Of a stretch of 64,000 nt of DNA, positions 10,361 to 22,094 are shown piece by piece. This DNA is from Aristolochia californica (Eukaryota > Streptophyta > Magnoliopsida > Piperales > Aristolochiaceae), in the NCBI GenBank assembly GCA_029961685.1, contig JARWKL010000006.1, positions 2,604,001 to 2,668,000 of the forward strand. The letters are read 5' to 3'. The notes beneath the pieces are model-generated. The model was not told the DNA's origin. It saw nothing but the letters and a program-made list of their open reading frames with translations, and did not search any database. Position 1 is the first letter of the stretch; every line of letters begins with the position of its first letter. The position numbers and the translations under genes are program-made.

Positions 10361-10696
10361 TCCTAATGCTGTAGCCTGTAGGTAGAGTTGACGACAACGA
10401 CCAAGCAGCTTATCCATGAACTCGAGATAGCAATGAATTTTCGTGCTATCTGGAACCTATATTGTAAAATGTCAAAAGAGATGATGAAAGCTGGGTTCAA
10501 TTTGAGGGGAAGCATGGAAGAAACTTCGGGTGTCAATTAATGTGGGGAAGCATGGAAGAAACTTCGGGTGTCAATTAATGATAGAAAGGTTGAAAGACGC
10601 CCCCATAAATTTCTTCTTCTTCCTCAACCCGATTAATCTCCTTCTGTGAAGCGGTACAGACTCCAAAGGATGAACTTTACCGACCGGATCTCAAAT
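10361..10696 (+). repeat. Right arm of 336-bp inverted repeat (leader and start of copy C)
   Basis: This contains the 5' leader of fusion copy C and runs through the ATG at 10670 to codon 9. The part 10361-10669 is also homologous to 35847-36117 upstream of copy E, so it is the ancestral leader. The copy E homologue is shorter because it lacks one 38-bp repeat unit. Confidence 0.92.
10506..10580 (+). repeat. 38-bp tandem duplication in the copy C leader
   Basis: Two adjacent copies of a unit starting GGGGAAGCATGGAAG and ending TCAATTAATG. Both inverted-repeat arms carry the two units, while copy E (near 35991) has one. The duplication therefore came before the inverted duplication and after the split from copy E, or copy E lost a unit. 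Confidence 0.85.
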
Positions 10697-13252
10697 CAGA
10701 CGACCATCTATTACTCGCAGGGAAGATATAACCGTCAGCTGTCAAAGAGACTGTCTTCTCCTAATCTGCGCTCTCCAAAGAATCATAAGCACGGCACAGT
10801 GTCTACCAAAGAATGGGTCGCCCGCAGCTTCTACTCTGAACCTACAAGAGGGGAAATAAATTCTGCTTCTACCGTCACAGATGTTAAACCCTCTGCAGCT
10901 AATGTCAAAGATCATGGGAACACGTCTGCTGGAAATTCAGGTAAGGACTATACGGATACCAACAAAATCACTTATCAAGGGAAGCCTGCGGTTTTCTTTC
11001 AGCAGTCGATTATAGATTCCCAGGCGGAGAAGTTCAAATATTGTTTGGTCGGGAAGTTCCCTAAATGGAGGCCCAGCTTGTCACAAATTAGGGATTGGGC
11101 AGCTACCAAATGGAAACTTAGTGGCAATTCGTCGATTTCATTACTGGATCATCGTCATGTTTTCATCAGACTGGACAACGAAACCGACATGCTCCATGTT
11201 TGGACAAGAAATCGATGGTTCATCGGAGGTCACATGGTGAGGGTATTCAAATGGCTTCCGACGTTCGTTCCGTCCAACGGGGAACCATCTTCTGCTGCTA
11301 TATGGGTATCTTTCCCATCCCTTCCCCTGGCGTTTTTCCAGGAAGAGCTTCTGTTCCCAATAGCTGCGCTGGCGGGGAAGGTTCTTGCCATGGACGACTC
11401 AACCAGATATCTCACTCGAACGAACGTCGCGAGAGTATGTATAGAGGTCGATCTTTTGAAGGAGCTTCCTCGGCAGGTATGGGTTGGGGTTGGGGAAGGA
11501 GGCTTCTGGCAAGATTTATATTACTGGAGACTGCCAACGTACTGTAGCAATTGCAGAGAACAAGGGCACTCGACTCAACTATGTCAAGCCAACGGAAGCG
11601 ATTCACAGAGCAGAGCTCCGAAGTCGAAGAAAAATTTAAATTCCCCAATCTACAAAGGTAAATGCTCTAACGTGTATTCCGGTGAGCGTAAGAGGGTTCG
11701 TATATCTCCAATTATAGAACATGACGAAGGAAGTAGAGAACCTATGCGGCTGGGTTCGTCTCAATCATCAATGAAGAAAGAGAAACACAAGGAAATTGTT
11801 GGGTGCAAAGGAGAAAGTATATCGGACGACTCTTCTAAAGATTTTTCTTCTGGAGATACAGAAAAGATCATGTATACCGAAGAAAATTTACACGGAAAAG
11901 AACATGTCACAGGAAAATCAGAATTCTCAGAAACAGCAGCTGAAGCCCGTGAAAAGGGATTTGGCCGTTACTCTGAAGAAGAGGGAGAAAGCTTTGGGCA
12001 GGTTGTACCGAAATCTCCTCCAATAAGGTAAGATGCAAAATACTTTTATTTCGTAGGAAAAACAAAATTAGGCAATTTGGAATCGGTTCTACTGTCTTAA
12101 TTCCTCATTTACCTTTGAAATATAATCAATTTACCTTTGATTAGGCAATTGTCTCTACGACCTGTCCATGCTTCAAAGTAGATCTTTGACTAATTTCTAT
12201 GCAGACAGAACATCTCTTCCAAAATGCTAAATTTCCTGTGGAGGAGGAAACAAAGAGACCGTACACCTAAAACCCAATTGAGGTTTAGTGGGAACGTGCG
12301 CAGAGTGACGGAATTCCGGTATTCAGAGATCGTGAAAATGACTGGATCTTTTGGGAATGAAGTTGGGAGGGGAGGGTTTGGGCCGGTGTTCAAAGGGATC
12401 CTCCTGGACGGCCAGGAGGTTGCCGTGAAGGTCATGTCCCAGGCGAGTTGTCAGGGAGAGAGTGCATTCTACACGGAGATAGAAGTCTTTAAGAATTCTC
12501 GACATGTTAATATCATTCGATTCTTGGGTTTCTGTTCGGAGGGAAGGAATAGAATTCTCGTATTCGAATTCATGCCAAAGGGTTCTCTTGCTGAAATCAT
12601 ACATTCGTCGGAGTCAAGCTCATTCTGTTCAAAACATAGCGAACAATTATTGGAAATAGCAATTGGAACAGCTCGAGGAGTGGAATACCTGCATCATGGA
12701 TGTGATCCACCCATTCTGCATCTAGACGTCAAACCGCACAATATCCTTTTGGATGAGGAACTCCGTCCAAAACTCACAGACTTTGGGATATCCCACGTTT
12801 GTACTGATTCTTCTCATTTGGAGATTCCAATCAGAGGCACTATCGGTTACCTGGATCCTGTCTTTCTCACGTCAGGCCGGGTCTCAAGGAGCACAGACGT
12901 TTATAGCTACGGTATCACGCTGCTTGAAATGGCTTTACGACGTAACTTCTATGAAGAGATCCCCGATGACGAATATATATTCCCCTGGCTTCGCAGAAGA
13001 GTAACTCCAATGGGAGGAATACCAGGCATGGCATTAGATGAGACACAAAGAAAAATGGTTATAGTGGGCATTTGGTGCATACATGATGACCGGGCTCTTC
13101 GCCCTTCATTTCGTAGTATCATACATATGTTGGAAGGAAGCCTCGATTGCCTTTCCCTCCCTTCCTCTTCGACTGAGGAAAATGTGGACAACGGAATTGA
13201 ATTTGGTAGTGAAGACCTTTTGATTTCAGATGCATCGCTCACATGTAGATAG
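10670..13252 (+). CDS. Fusion copy C: DUF4283-CCHC protein joined to a probable active kinase
   Basis: Gene model: exon 1 10670-12027, intron 12028-12204 (GTAAGA...ATGCAG), exon 2 12205-13252, 801 aa, with split codon AG|A as in copy B. The ATG matches MNF-x-DRISNQ of copies B and E. The open frame extends 24 nt further upstream, but without an ATG. DUF4283 spans about residues 120-265. The knuckle is C292, C295, H300, C305. A Ser/Glu-rich linker reaches residue ~450. The kinase domain (~490-750) resembles the LRK10L receptor-like kinases and keeps the key parts: GRGGFGPV loop (507-514), VAVK Lys528, HLDVKPHN loop (Asp627, Lys629, Asn632) and DFG (645-647). The usual APE Glu is missing (the text reads GYLDPVF). 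No signal peptide or membrane segment is seen. Inference: a soluble Ser/Thr kinase with a nucleic-acid-binding N-terminus. The inverted repeat overlaps its start. Confidence 0.82.
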
Positions 13253-13479
13253 ATCCTTGGCACGCCCTTTGCCTTGATGTCATGAGTGACAGCAAAGAAT
13301 GACATGCAGGGATGCCTTGATGACCTTTGCAAAGGAAAACCTGGACAAACGAAAAGAATTTGGATACCTTATGATAATGAATGCATTGTAATGTAGGAAG
13401 ATCATCCTTTTCACTATCCACTCACCTACTTCAAGCTGATGAGTATTAATATTAGTCTGCCAAGTTTTAGTTTTCTTTG
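13253..13479. other. 3' flank of copy C
   Basis: Likely 3' untranslated region and short flank. The first part is similar to the 3' flank of copy E at 37928-38020 (the CCTTGGCAC...CCTTTGCCTT and ATGAGTGACAGCA stretches), confirming that both genes end at the same place. Confidence 0.6.
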
Positions 13480-14053
13480 TTCAACAAATATCAATGTGTA
13501 TTATTTCTAATATGTCAAAACTCCTTTCGGCTCTTTATGTTCCTTGTTAATTTACTTACCCTCGAAACCAATAAAATCAAGATATTAAAGTATCCCATCA
13601 TTTATTACTTTTGATTCTCTCAATGGAGATTTGATCTGATCTTCAAGGTAACATAGAAGATTTCTCATTTATAATACAATGTTTAATACCAATATTATTA
13701 TAATACCAATCAAACTACAAAAAATAAAATTATTTAAATAATTTTTACAGAAACCCCCATTCTTTGTCGGCAACAATTGAGTTTTCAATAAAGTAAAAGA
13801 AATACCAAAAAAATTAATTGAAAAACTGTTAAGAGCATTGTTACAAAAATTAAGTTGTGGGAAAAACATGAGATATAAAATATTCCTTCTAAATTAAAAA
13901 CACAACTAGAATTCAAAATGAGTATGGATGTTCCAATGGTCTCTACGACATCATGTTATTGGAGTAGATGTTTCGTTCACTATCCATAATTTCATTATGT
14001 TTAAGAAGCCTTGCATGACATTTGCAACATGAATGTCATTATTTGAGATTGTA
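13480..14053 (-). pseudogene. Copia pol fragment (pre-integrase region), left part
   Basis: Similar to about 3480-4110 of the Copia element in copy A, on the same strand. Shared wording includes ATCAATGTGTATTAT, a TTTCTCATTTATAATA stretch and AAGAAGCCTTGCA. No frame is open. It is interrupted at 14054-14061 by the target site of the hAT transposon. Confidence 0.7.
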
Positions 14054-14449
14054 GCTAGTGGTAGGGGTGGCATCGAGCCGAGCCGAGCCCGAACCTGCCT
14101 ATGTTCGAGTCGAGCCTCGTCTCAAACCTAAAATTGTTATCGAGCTCGAGCCCAAAAATTTTACCCGAGCTCGATCCGAGCTTTGAGCTAAACTCGAGCC
14201 TCAACACACATTTAAAAATTTTTAAAAAATATATATCAAATAAATTATATATAAAATGATACATACATTTTATATAAAATTGTGCATGACCTCTACATAA
14301 AATTAGGCATAACCTATATATATAATACATGTATAAGATTAAGGCATAACCTCTTCTTAAAATTAAGTATAATTTATGTATACAATACCTGTATAAAATT
14401 CGGCATAACCTCTACTTAAAATTGGGCATAATCAATATACATAATACCT

Positions 14450-14635
14450 GCATAAACGCTCCATAAACACTCCATAAACACTCCATAAATACTCCATAAA
14501 ATTATCTATACATTCCATAAACACTCCATGAAATTGTTTATACACTCCATAAAATTATCTATACATTCCATAAACACTCCATGAAATTGTTTATACACTC
14601 CATAAAATAGTCTAAACACTTCATACACTGCATGA
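14450..14635. repeat. CTCCATAAA minisatellite inside the hAT element
   Basis: Tandem repeats of CACTCCATAAA variants, passing into about two copies of a longer unit of roughly 65 bp (CTATACATTCCATAAACACT ... TTTATACACTCCATAAAATT). It lies between the left terminus and the transposase remnant. Confidence 0.8.
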
Positions 14636-14802
14636 TATTATAAATAAACTCCATACAATAATCAAACATAACAAAATTAAATGAAATATCACTATCAATT
14701 TACAATCACCCAAATAAAAACTATAAATCCATTATAAAATTACAAACTATAGTTGTTTCTCTTAATGCTAGAAAATAATATACGTCCCTACATGAGCACT
14801 TT

Positions 14803-16595
14803 CTACCATTCTAAAACATCAAAATCATATTGTGAAGTTTCCTCACAACTATATGCACCTTCTTCAAGATAAATTTCCAATTCTGACCTTGGTGAATTAA
14901 CTATATTTTTTTGTTTCATATAACTCATTAACTTTGACCAACCTGAACTTGATGAAGGCCTACGACTTATGGAAGCACCCATAGAGCTAGTACTTGAAAC
15001 AATCTCTTCATTTCTAATATCCACATTATATAAGGATACATATTCATCGTAGATCTCATATAAGGTGCGTCGAACTAAATATATATTCATTGTAGCTTCC
15101 TCCTTAGAATATATCACTGGAAAACACGATCAACTTTAATTTGACCCTTGGATCCAAAACTGAAGCAACACCCATCAATAAATTGTATTCACCCCAATAC
15201 TTCTCAAATTTCTCTTTCATTCTACTAACCATTGTCGTAATGAAAACATTTTCATTTGTAGAATGAAAATCCAGAACTTTTACCCTATATACCTCACAAA
15301 GGTACAAATTAGAAGTAGGGTAGTCACTCCCATAAATTATATTAGTAACTGCATTAAAAACTTCTAAAATCTCACACACCATGTCAACCTTTTCCCATTC
15401 ATCAAAACTTGGCAAACAATCATATGTTGGTTCTCTAACTTTAAATCTAGAGAATGCATCTTTGAATTTTAATGCAGAAGACAACATGTCATAAGTGGAG
15501 TTCCAACGAGTTGGACAATCAATAACCAACTTCTTTTCACCAAGTTCTAATTGTTGACACTTTCACTCACATTATCAATGATATCCTTAATCTGAACAAG
15601 ACCATCCTGGACTAATAAGTTCAAAATATGAGCACAACAACGCACATGAAACAACTTTCCACCACACACCAAATTTTTTTTCCTTGAAAAATCTTGTTTC
15701 AAAACTCTAATACAAACATCATTATATACAGCATTATCAAATGAAATACTAAAAACTTTATTTTTTGATCTCCCACTCTTTCAAACACTTGTAAATAGCA
15801 TCTGCTATATCAATGCCACTACGAGGAGGAGGAACATGCACAAAATTCAAGACTCGTTTTTGTAGCTTCCAATTACTATCAATAAAATGCCCAGTAATAA
15901 CCATGTATTCAATTTTTTTATATTGAGACTTCCAAAGATCCGTGGTAAGACTAATCTTGTTAATCTCTTTTAAAAAAAAATTCAATTTCTTTTTCTCTAC
16001 CTTGTACACCTCCATACACTCCTTCTTAATGGTCTTACGGGATATTTTCTCATAATTCATATTTGCTATCTTCATTACAAAATTAAATCCCTCCTCTTCT
16101 ACTATCATGAATAGATGCTCATGCATAAGAATCCAATGAGCAATGAGTACTCTCATTTTAGCTTGATCATATTTTCCTCCAAAATCCATAAAAGGAAGTC
16201 CAGATGGACTTTGATCAACATTAGACCCCGTTCCCACTGGTTGAAAGTTTAAGGTTTTTTGTTTTCTCATTGCCACTTTTCTACTAGTGCAACGTTTCAA
16301 ATGTTGACTCATATGTGTGGTCACTCCACTACTAATAACACTCAAATTGATTTTATAATGAACACTGAGCCTTTTTTGTACCATTAAGTGATACTTCTTT
16401 GAATTCCAACCACACATGAGACTTTTTTTGTCTTTTTGAAGTATGAGTAGAATCACCTTCATCCTCATTTATGGTAATTTCATCTTGGCCCACTTCTATG
16501 ACAGAGGGTAGTGACTCTGGTGGAGTTGAGTCACTATTTATAGCCACACTAGAACTAGTGTTAATTATTGATGTCAATTGAGGAGGTGTTGACAT
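14803..16595 (-). pseudogene. hAT transposase remnant
   Basis: Pieces in order on the minus strand. 16353-16595: acidic N-terminus and start of a BED-type zinc finger (SHVWLEFKEV ... KAQCSL). 15758-16468: rest of the finger (HMSQHLKRC), then the DLWKSQ and ITGHFID stretches of the catalytic core. 15530-15757: broken, but readable as CCAHILNLLVQDGL. 15104-15529: DCPTRWNSTYDML, then LMGVASVLDPR-x-KL. 14803-15117: a linker ending DFDVLEW. The C-terminal hAT dimerisation domain, which should follow directly after DFDVLEW, is missing, and at least three frame breaks occur. It was once an Ac/Tam3-like transposase and cannot act now. Confidence 0.85.
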
Positions 16596-16954
16596 TCTTA
16601 CTTCTACATAAAAATAAAATTACAAATTAAAAACATAAAGAAAAGAAAGTTATCCAAATAATAAAGATCATACACATAATTTAAGATTCTTGTCTATTCT
16701 TAGAGGAGGTACGTGACATTGTGACAATCGGGAACGACCCTTGTCTTTCAATGCAGCGGGGTCTCTTTGAGCCAGTAGCCCTGCACCCAATAGTTTCCAA
16801 TCCAATATACCGATCCTTTTTTTATATATAAATTTAAAAACTTCTAAGAGAAGAAAATAAGCACACCAACATTCTCTTCTAATATTCTGATGAAATTCAA
16901 CCTCAATACCAAGAAATTAATGATAAAAATGAAAAAAAAATCAACACTTACAGA

Positions 16955-17190
16955 ACCCGAAAGTGTATTGGCCGTTTAGGGATATCTCCAAAAGCCTTCT
17001 AAGAATGAAGGAGCACTGTTGAAACGAAGCGAGAGTTAGAAATTTTGTAGGGTTAGGTCGGCGATGAAAAAAAAATAGAACATTAAATAAAAATCATACC
17101 TCCAGTCGTACCGTCACTTTCGTCTCGTCAGCCAGGAAGAATTTCAGATGAAGAAATCGAAGAAGAAGGGAAAAAATCGATTGTAAAAAA
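16955..17190. repeat. Internal direct duplication in the hAT element, copy 1
   Basis: About 230 bp, similar to 18625-18860 in the same orientation. Shared anchors are AAGAATGAAGGAGCACTG, ACGAAGCGAGAGTTAGA and GATGAAGAAATCGAAGA. No reading frame is conserved. Confidence 0.8.
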
Positions 17191-18624
17191 GAGAGATAAT
17201 TTACATCTGTCTATATCTAACGTATCAATTCAACGAAATATGAACATTTGACAAGGTTTAAGCATCATATATCATCCAATGAGTAAATTTAAGACATCAA
17301 AGGTTCACACACAAGATCTCAATTTCCAAAAGATAGAAAAGGAACTATCAAATCACTTTTGCTAATACATCAAGCCATAAAACATTTTAGAACAACAACA
17401 GATATAAGTTCAATGAGAATTAAGAAAGAAGGACAAAAACTAACATTTTTTATTCTTTTTTATAATAAAGAGAAGTTGGATGCAATTAAGAAAGCTCCTG
17501 ATTCCATTAACTATAATAGAGTATTATTGAATAGAATATGTTATCAACACTCAAAATCATGAAATAAAATTCCATTGCTAAAATATATCAAGTAACAATT
17601 TGAATACCATTGCTGTTTATTGCTGAAATATATGATAAACGTACAAAATTTTATAAGAGGTCAGATACCTAAAAATAAGAAGGCAAAAAAGAAACAAGAT
17701 CCTAAAACATAAAAATATTTGAAAGTCTAGAATAATAACTTCATTTATGAAAAACAGTGCAATTTGAGCAAAAAAATCATTGATAACCAACTATTTTCCA
17801 AACATTATAGCACTTGAGCTTAGTAAGTCATTCTGGGATTTTTCTCCCCCACCCTTCCTTTCCTTCTTGAATGTCATAACTCAGTATGAAGTTTCCTAGC
17901 TCTCAGCCAGCTAGAATGCAATTGATGGCACACTCAAGCAAAAAAAAAAAACAAAAAAAAAAAAAATTAAGAGAATAAAATAGGTCAACCTCTTGTAAGA
18001 ACAGGTGTCACTGAAGCAATTGAACTATTTGAGATGCAATCAATTGCAAGAAAAAGAGAGTATACCAAAAACTCATATAGTGGAGGAACCTATTATACAA
18101 TACCAACTGCCAGAATTTGAATGCCCCTCACCCACCAAAATCACTTAAAACTAACTTTAACATTAACATTAGGATTGGAATTGTAAAGGAGATTTCTTTG
18201 AAACAGTGGAGGTTGTGCAGATGAGACTTGAAATAAGACATGAGAACAAAGAGAATACTTATGACCATCTCTGTTGGAAAATCCATCCCCCAAAGCTCTT
18301 TTTCTTTAAGTTATAAAGGAAAAAGAAACATCCTTATACAATCTGTGTAAAATGATCTTCCCAGTACGTTGTGACAGTGCATTACCTTCTACCCTTAAAT
18401 CAAGAACTCACCATTTCAAAAAATCAAACAGTATCAACACTCAAAATCATGAAATAAAATTCAACACTCAAAATCATGAAATAAAATTAATACCAACAGT
18501 TTTCTTCCAAGGATTTCTTCCCAAGTGTACTTTGAACTGTCAGCTGCAAATATCTGCAAAAAAAAAAAAAAAAAAACAGATCGTTATCTTTGCTTAGGCA
18601 TAACTGCATTCTAATACAGAACAT

Positions 18625-18860
18625 TTCACTTACAGAAACAGAGTGTTTGCCGTTCGGATATCCAAAAAGACTTTCCAAGAATGAAGGAGCACTGCTGAGA
18701 AACGAAGCGAGAGTTAGAGATTTTTTAGGTTAGGTTGGCGACGAAAAAAAAAAACAGAAAGATTAAATAAAAATCTTACCTCCTTCCGCCGGACCGTCGA
18801 TTTCGTCTCGTCGGCGAGGAAAAACTTTGGATGAAGAAATCGAAGAGGAAGAAGAGAAAG
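18625..18860. repeat. Internal direct duplication in the hAT element, copy 2
   Basis: Partner of 16955-17190. A smaller shared phrase (ACACTCAAAATCATGAAATA) also occurs at 17548 and twice near 18438-18484. The inner part of the element may therefore have been built by repeated segmental duplication. Confidence 0.8.
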
Positions 18861-19303
18861 AAATCGCAAAGGAATAAGAGACAGAAATCGCAGAGGAAGA
18901 AATCGAGGAATCGAAGAGGGAGAGGGAGAACGAGGGATTTGAAGACCAAATCTCCCATTTCCCCTGAATACCTGCCGACGGACAGGGATTTCCGCAAGAA
19001 ATCATGCTGAAACGGCATGGAAATGGCAGAGTGAGGTATGGGTTTCGCAGGCGGCAAGACGAAATGAAGAGAGGTTTCCCAAAAATTTTGAAATCTCCTG
19101 ACCTCTTAATCGCTCGTTATATTAACGAGTTGGCTCGTGAGCCGACGAGCTGAACCGGGCTCTGCTCGAGCTCGACTCGTTAATGTAAATGAGCCCATTT
19201 CTGAGTTCGAGCTCGGCTCGAGCTCGAAATATAACGTTTCAAACCGAGCCAAACTCGAGCAGCTCGCGAGCCGGCTCGGTTCAAAGCCACCCTTAGCTAG
19301 TGG

Positions 19304-20055
19304 GAAAGAGAAATGGTTTAATACATCGAGTAGGGCTTGTTACTTCATTAAATCCTTTTAAAGAACATTTCATGGAATGACCCTTGTTTAGGTTTTCAAT
19401 TGTCGTTTTCCAACAAGTCAAGTTTGTTAAAACTTAAGCAAGACTTAAAGCAAAATAGGGAAAAAAAACCATAAAGTTTAATGTGGCCATGAGAAAGATT
19501 TACTATCAAAATTTGGATATGCATAAGAGTTTCCACAGTTTCATTAATTATGTCTTCCTTCCCATAGTAACTGCCAGAAAATTTACCCCATCCTGACTGC
19601 CCCTCTTTCTATAATTAATATTTGATCCTCACAGTTGTAGAGCTCATGGAACACAACTACACGATCTGGAAAATCAATGGACTAATTTGATGATTAGTCA
19701 GAATCTTCTTGGCCATGTTAATGAGTCACAAAATTCTTATAAAAAATTCATTATGCAATAATAACAAAATAGAAAACATATATGATCTATTTTGTTCCCA
19801 CAAACATTTCTTGGATTAATTGAGCTTGTAAGGATTGACTTGTAATTTTTGAAGGTTACTACTATATAAATAAGGGAATTTTACTGTACTAACTATTTTT
19901 TAAAAAATAATAATACAAATAACCAAATTTTTAACTTAATATCACAAATACCCAATTTTGACCCGTCAACTACGCATGTGTACAATCAAAGATGACATGT
20001 AAGTTTTGACCACTTAAGTGGTGCCATGTCATCACACCAAATAAGCACCAAAGAG
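19304..20055. other. Right flank of the hAT insertion, degraded retroelement sequence
   Basis: The sequence resuming after the target duplication should continue the Copia fragment of 13480-14053. I cannot place it confidently on a gag or pol domain. No gene is seen. Confidence 0.4.
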
Positions 20056-20059
20056 TCAG

Positions 20060-21600
20060 ATTTCCTATTGAATTTTCTTGTCTTGATGATCATGTATTAG
20101 TTGTTAATGCAAAAAACGAGTCAAAGCTAGGAATTAGAACAGAAGATTGATTCATCATGCAATTATGCTCTTATGATTTTAGAACCATGCTTTGTTGAAT
20201 CAAATAGAATAGAAGAATGACAACAATTAATGAAGCAAGAAATTGTTGTAATTGAAGGAAACTGTAGTTGGAAATTAGTGGGCATACCAAATGGAAAGAA
20301 AGTACTTTGTTAGAAATAGATTTTCAAGACGAAATACAATGCAATTGGAGCATACAAGAGCACAAAACTAGGTTTGTTGCTAAGGGGTATGCACAAGAGG
20401 CAAATCTTGATTTTTATGAAACTTATTCACTACTTGTAAGATTAGAAACAATTAGAATTATTCTTGTTATTATTTCATAAATGAATTGGTTATTGCATCA
20501 ATTTGATGTCAAATCACTTTTTCTAAATGGATAACATGAAGAAGATGTGTTTGTGGGACAACAGTAAGATTTTTTAGTGCATGGTAAGGAATAGAAACTT
20601 TACAAGTTAAAACAAGTGCTCTACGACTTGAAACAACTACTAAGAACTTGATATAGTAGAATTAATGCCTACTTTCCAAGAAAGAATTTAAAAAAAGTGT
20701 AAGTTAACCAACTCTATATACAAAGGTAAGAAATTCAACTATTATTATTGTGTGCCTATATAGATGTATAATATAAACTGGATCATTTAACCTGTTGAAT
20801 GGAGAATTTAAAGAAAAGATGACACATGAGTTCGAGATGATTGATATGGGGCTTGAAATTAAATAAACAAAATGGGAATTTTTTTATCAAGACAACTTTG
20901 CTTTTGATCGTCTTAAGAAGTTTAACATTGAGAATAGTAAAGTGATGAACACACACATGAACGCACAAAAAAGCTTACAGTAGATGATGGGATTGGGAAT
21001 ATTGATTAGAAGCATGTCAGAAGTATGGTTGGAGGGTTAATGTATTTGACCCACATTTATCTAGATATGTTTGTTGTGATCTTGATATTTAGATTCATGT
21101 ATAAACCAACAAAGCATCATATGAAAGAGATCGAGTGGGTTTTGTGATACAATAGAGAGATTGTAAACTATGGAACTCGGTATTTTCCTGTTTCGTATTT
21201 CAATTTGATTGGTTATATTGATAGTGATTTGGCCAGATCATTAGATGACAATAAAGGCACATCAGTCTTGGATTTGATGCTATCTCTTTGGCACTAAAAA
21301 GCAAGTCTCACTCCTCTATCTTCACCAAAAGCAAAATACATTGCTACAACATCAGCCAAGTCAAGCAATTTAGATTCAAAGGGTACTTGATGATTTGCAT
21401 AAAAAATAGTCCCAAGTAACTATCATTTCTATGCCAACGTTTTTAACTATCTCAATGACAAGGAATTTAGTTTTTCATGGGCGAATAAAGCATATTAAAA
21501 TAACTTTCTACTTCAGTACCGAAGTTGTTGTTGAAGGACTAATTGTGATGAAACATTATTTCACTGACTAATTTCACATTATTTCACTAAAGCAATATCA
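20060..21600 (+). pseudogene. Copia reverse transcriptase and RNase H remnant
   Basis: The open piece 20268-20480 carries KTRFVAKGYAQEANLDFYETYS and LVRLETIRIIL, the start of the RVT_2 domain. Shifted frames downstream can be read as QFDVKSLFLNG (about 20500), YIDSDLARS (about 21220) and the RNase H end HGRIKHIKITFYF (about 21480). Gag, protease and integrase are absent, so the element is 5'-truncated. Confidence 0.75.
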
Positions 21601-21699
21601 TGTGAATTTTTTTTTTTTTTTGTTCAACTAACTATTTGGTGTAGATGAGTTTGTATCAAGGGGAAATTTTAAAAATTTATGCATAGTTTTATTAGAGAG

Positions 21700-21947
21700 T
21701 GTTATTTGTTAGTTAGTGGGATGTTTATTTTTTGGCAATATTTGTGGGTCATGTATTTTGGTTGTGAATGAGTGGTTTATGAAGCTTACTCCAAGTTTTA
21801 ATTAGTTGGATTGTGAGAGTAATTATAGGGAGACATGGCTCTTGAATTAGCCTATAAATATGATTTATGCTTCAATTGTAATTCCATATGGGAGTTATCA
21901 ATTCAAATAGTATTTTCTAAATCCCATTGTTGTTGTTTTTTTCAACA
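21700..21947 (+). repeat. Probable LTR
   Basis: Begins TGTTATTTG and ends TTCAACA, with TGTT...AACA inverted ends and a CCTATAAATATG box near 21851. It follows the Copia RNase H remnant in the right order for its 3' LTR. No partner LTR was found in the window, so the call rests on position and end motifs. Confidence 0.55.
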
Positions 21948-22094
21948 CGACAAAGGGAGAAGTCCTGAAAAGGATCAAATCACATCTCCTGCAAGTGATG
22001 AGAGTGATGAATATGAAGTATGATGCAAATGATGCTAGTGATGATAGTGATGATTCTGAAGTTTCCAAACAGTACCAAATCATTTCCGTTGTTC
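21948..22094. other. Unplaced Asp/Ser-rich short stretch
   Basis: A + strand reading gives an acidic repeat-like stretch (DASDDSDDSE) without a start or a recognisable domain. It separates the LTR from the kinase remnant of copy D, and its origin is unknown. Confidence 0.3.

Larger units (their letters stand above)
14062..19295 (-). mobile_element. hAT transposon with 8-bp target duplication
   Basis: Ends: TAGGGGTGGC on the left and GCCACCCTTA on the right, an imperfect terminal inverted repeat. It is flanked by a perfect 8-bp direct repeat GCTAGTGG (14054-14061 and 19296-19303), the target duplication length expected for hAT. Both subterminal regions (about 14062-14200 and 19105-19290) are crowded with GAGCC/GAGCTCGAG motifs, typical transposase-binding composition. 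Total length is 5,234 bp. The transposase is in minus orientation and broken. The rest (16600-19100) has no gene and contains an internal duplication and AT-rich runs. Confidence 0.93.

Noticed and set aside
11200..11648. Open frames in alternative phases within DUF4283 exons (also 6509-6959, 7187-7420, 11796-12026)
   Set aside because: Shadows of the real exon. They arise because the coding sequence is intact in the main frame.
14450..14635. Repeat array that might suggest a CRISPR
   Set aside because: Short, degenerate and directly adjacent units without unique spacers, in a plant hAT element.
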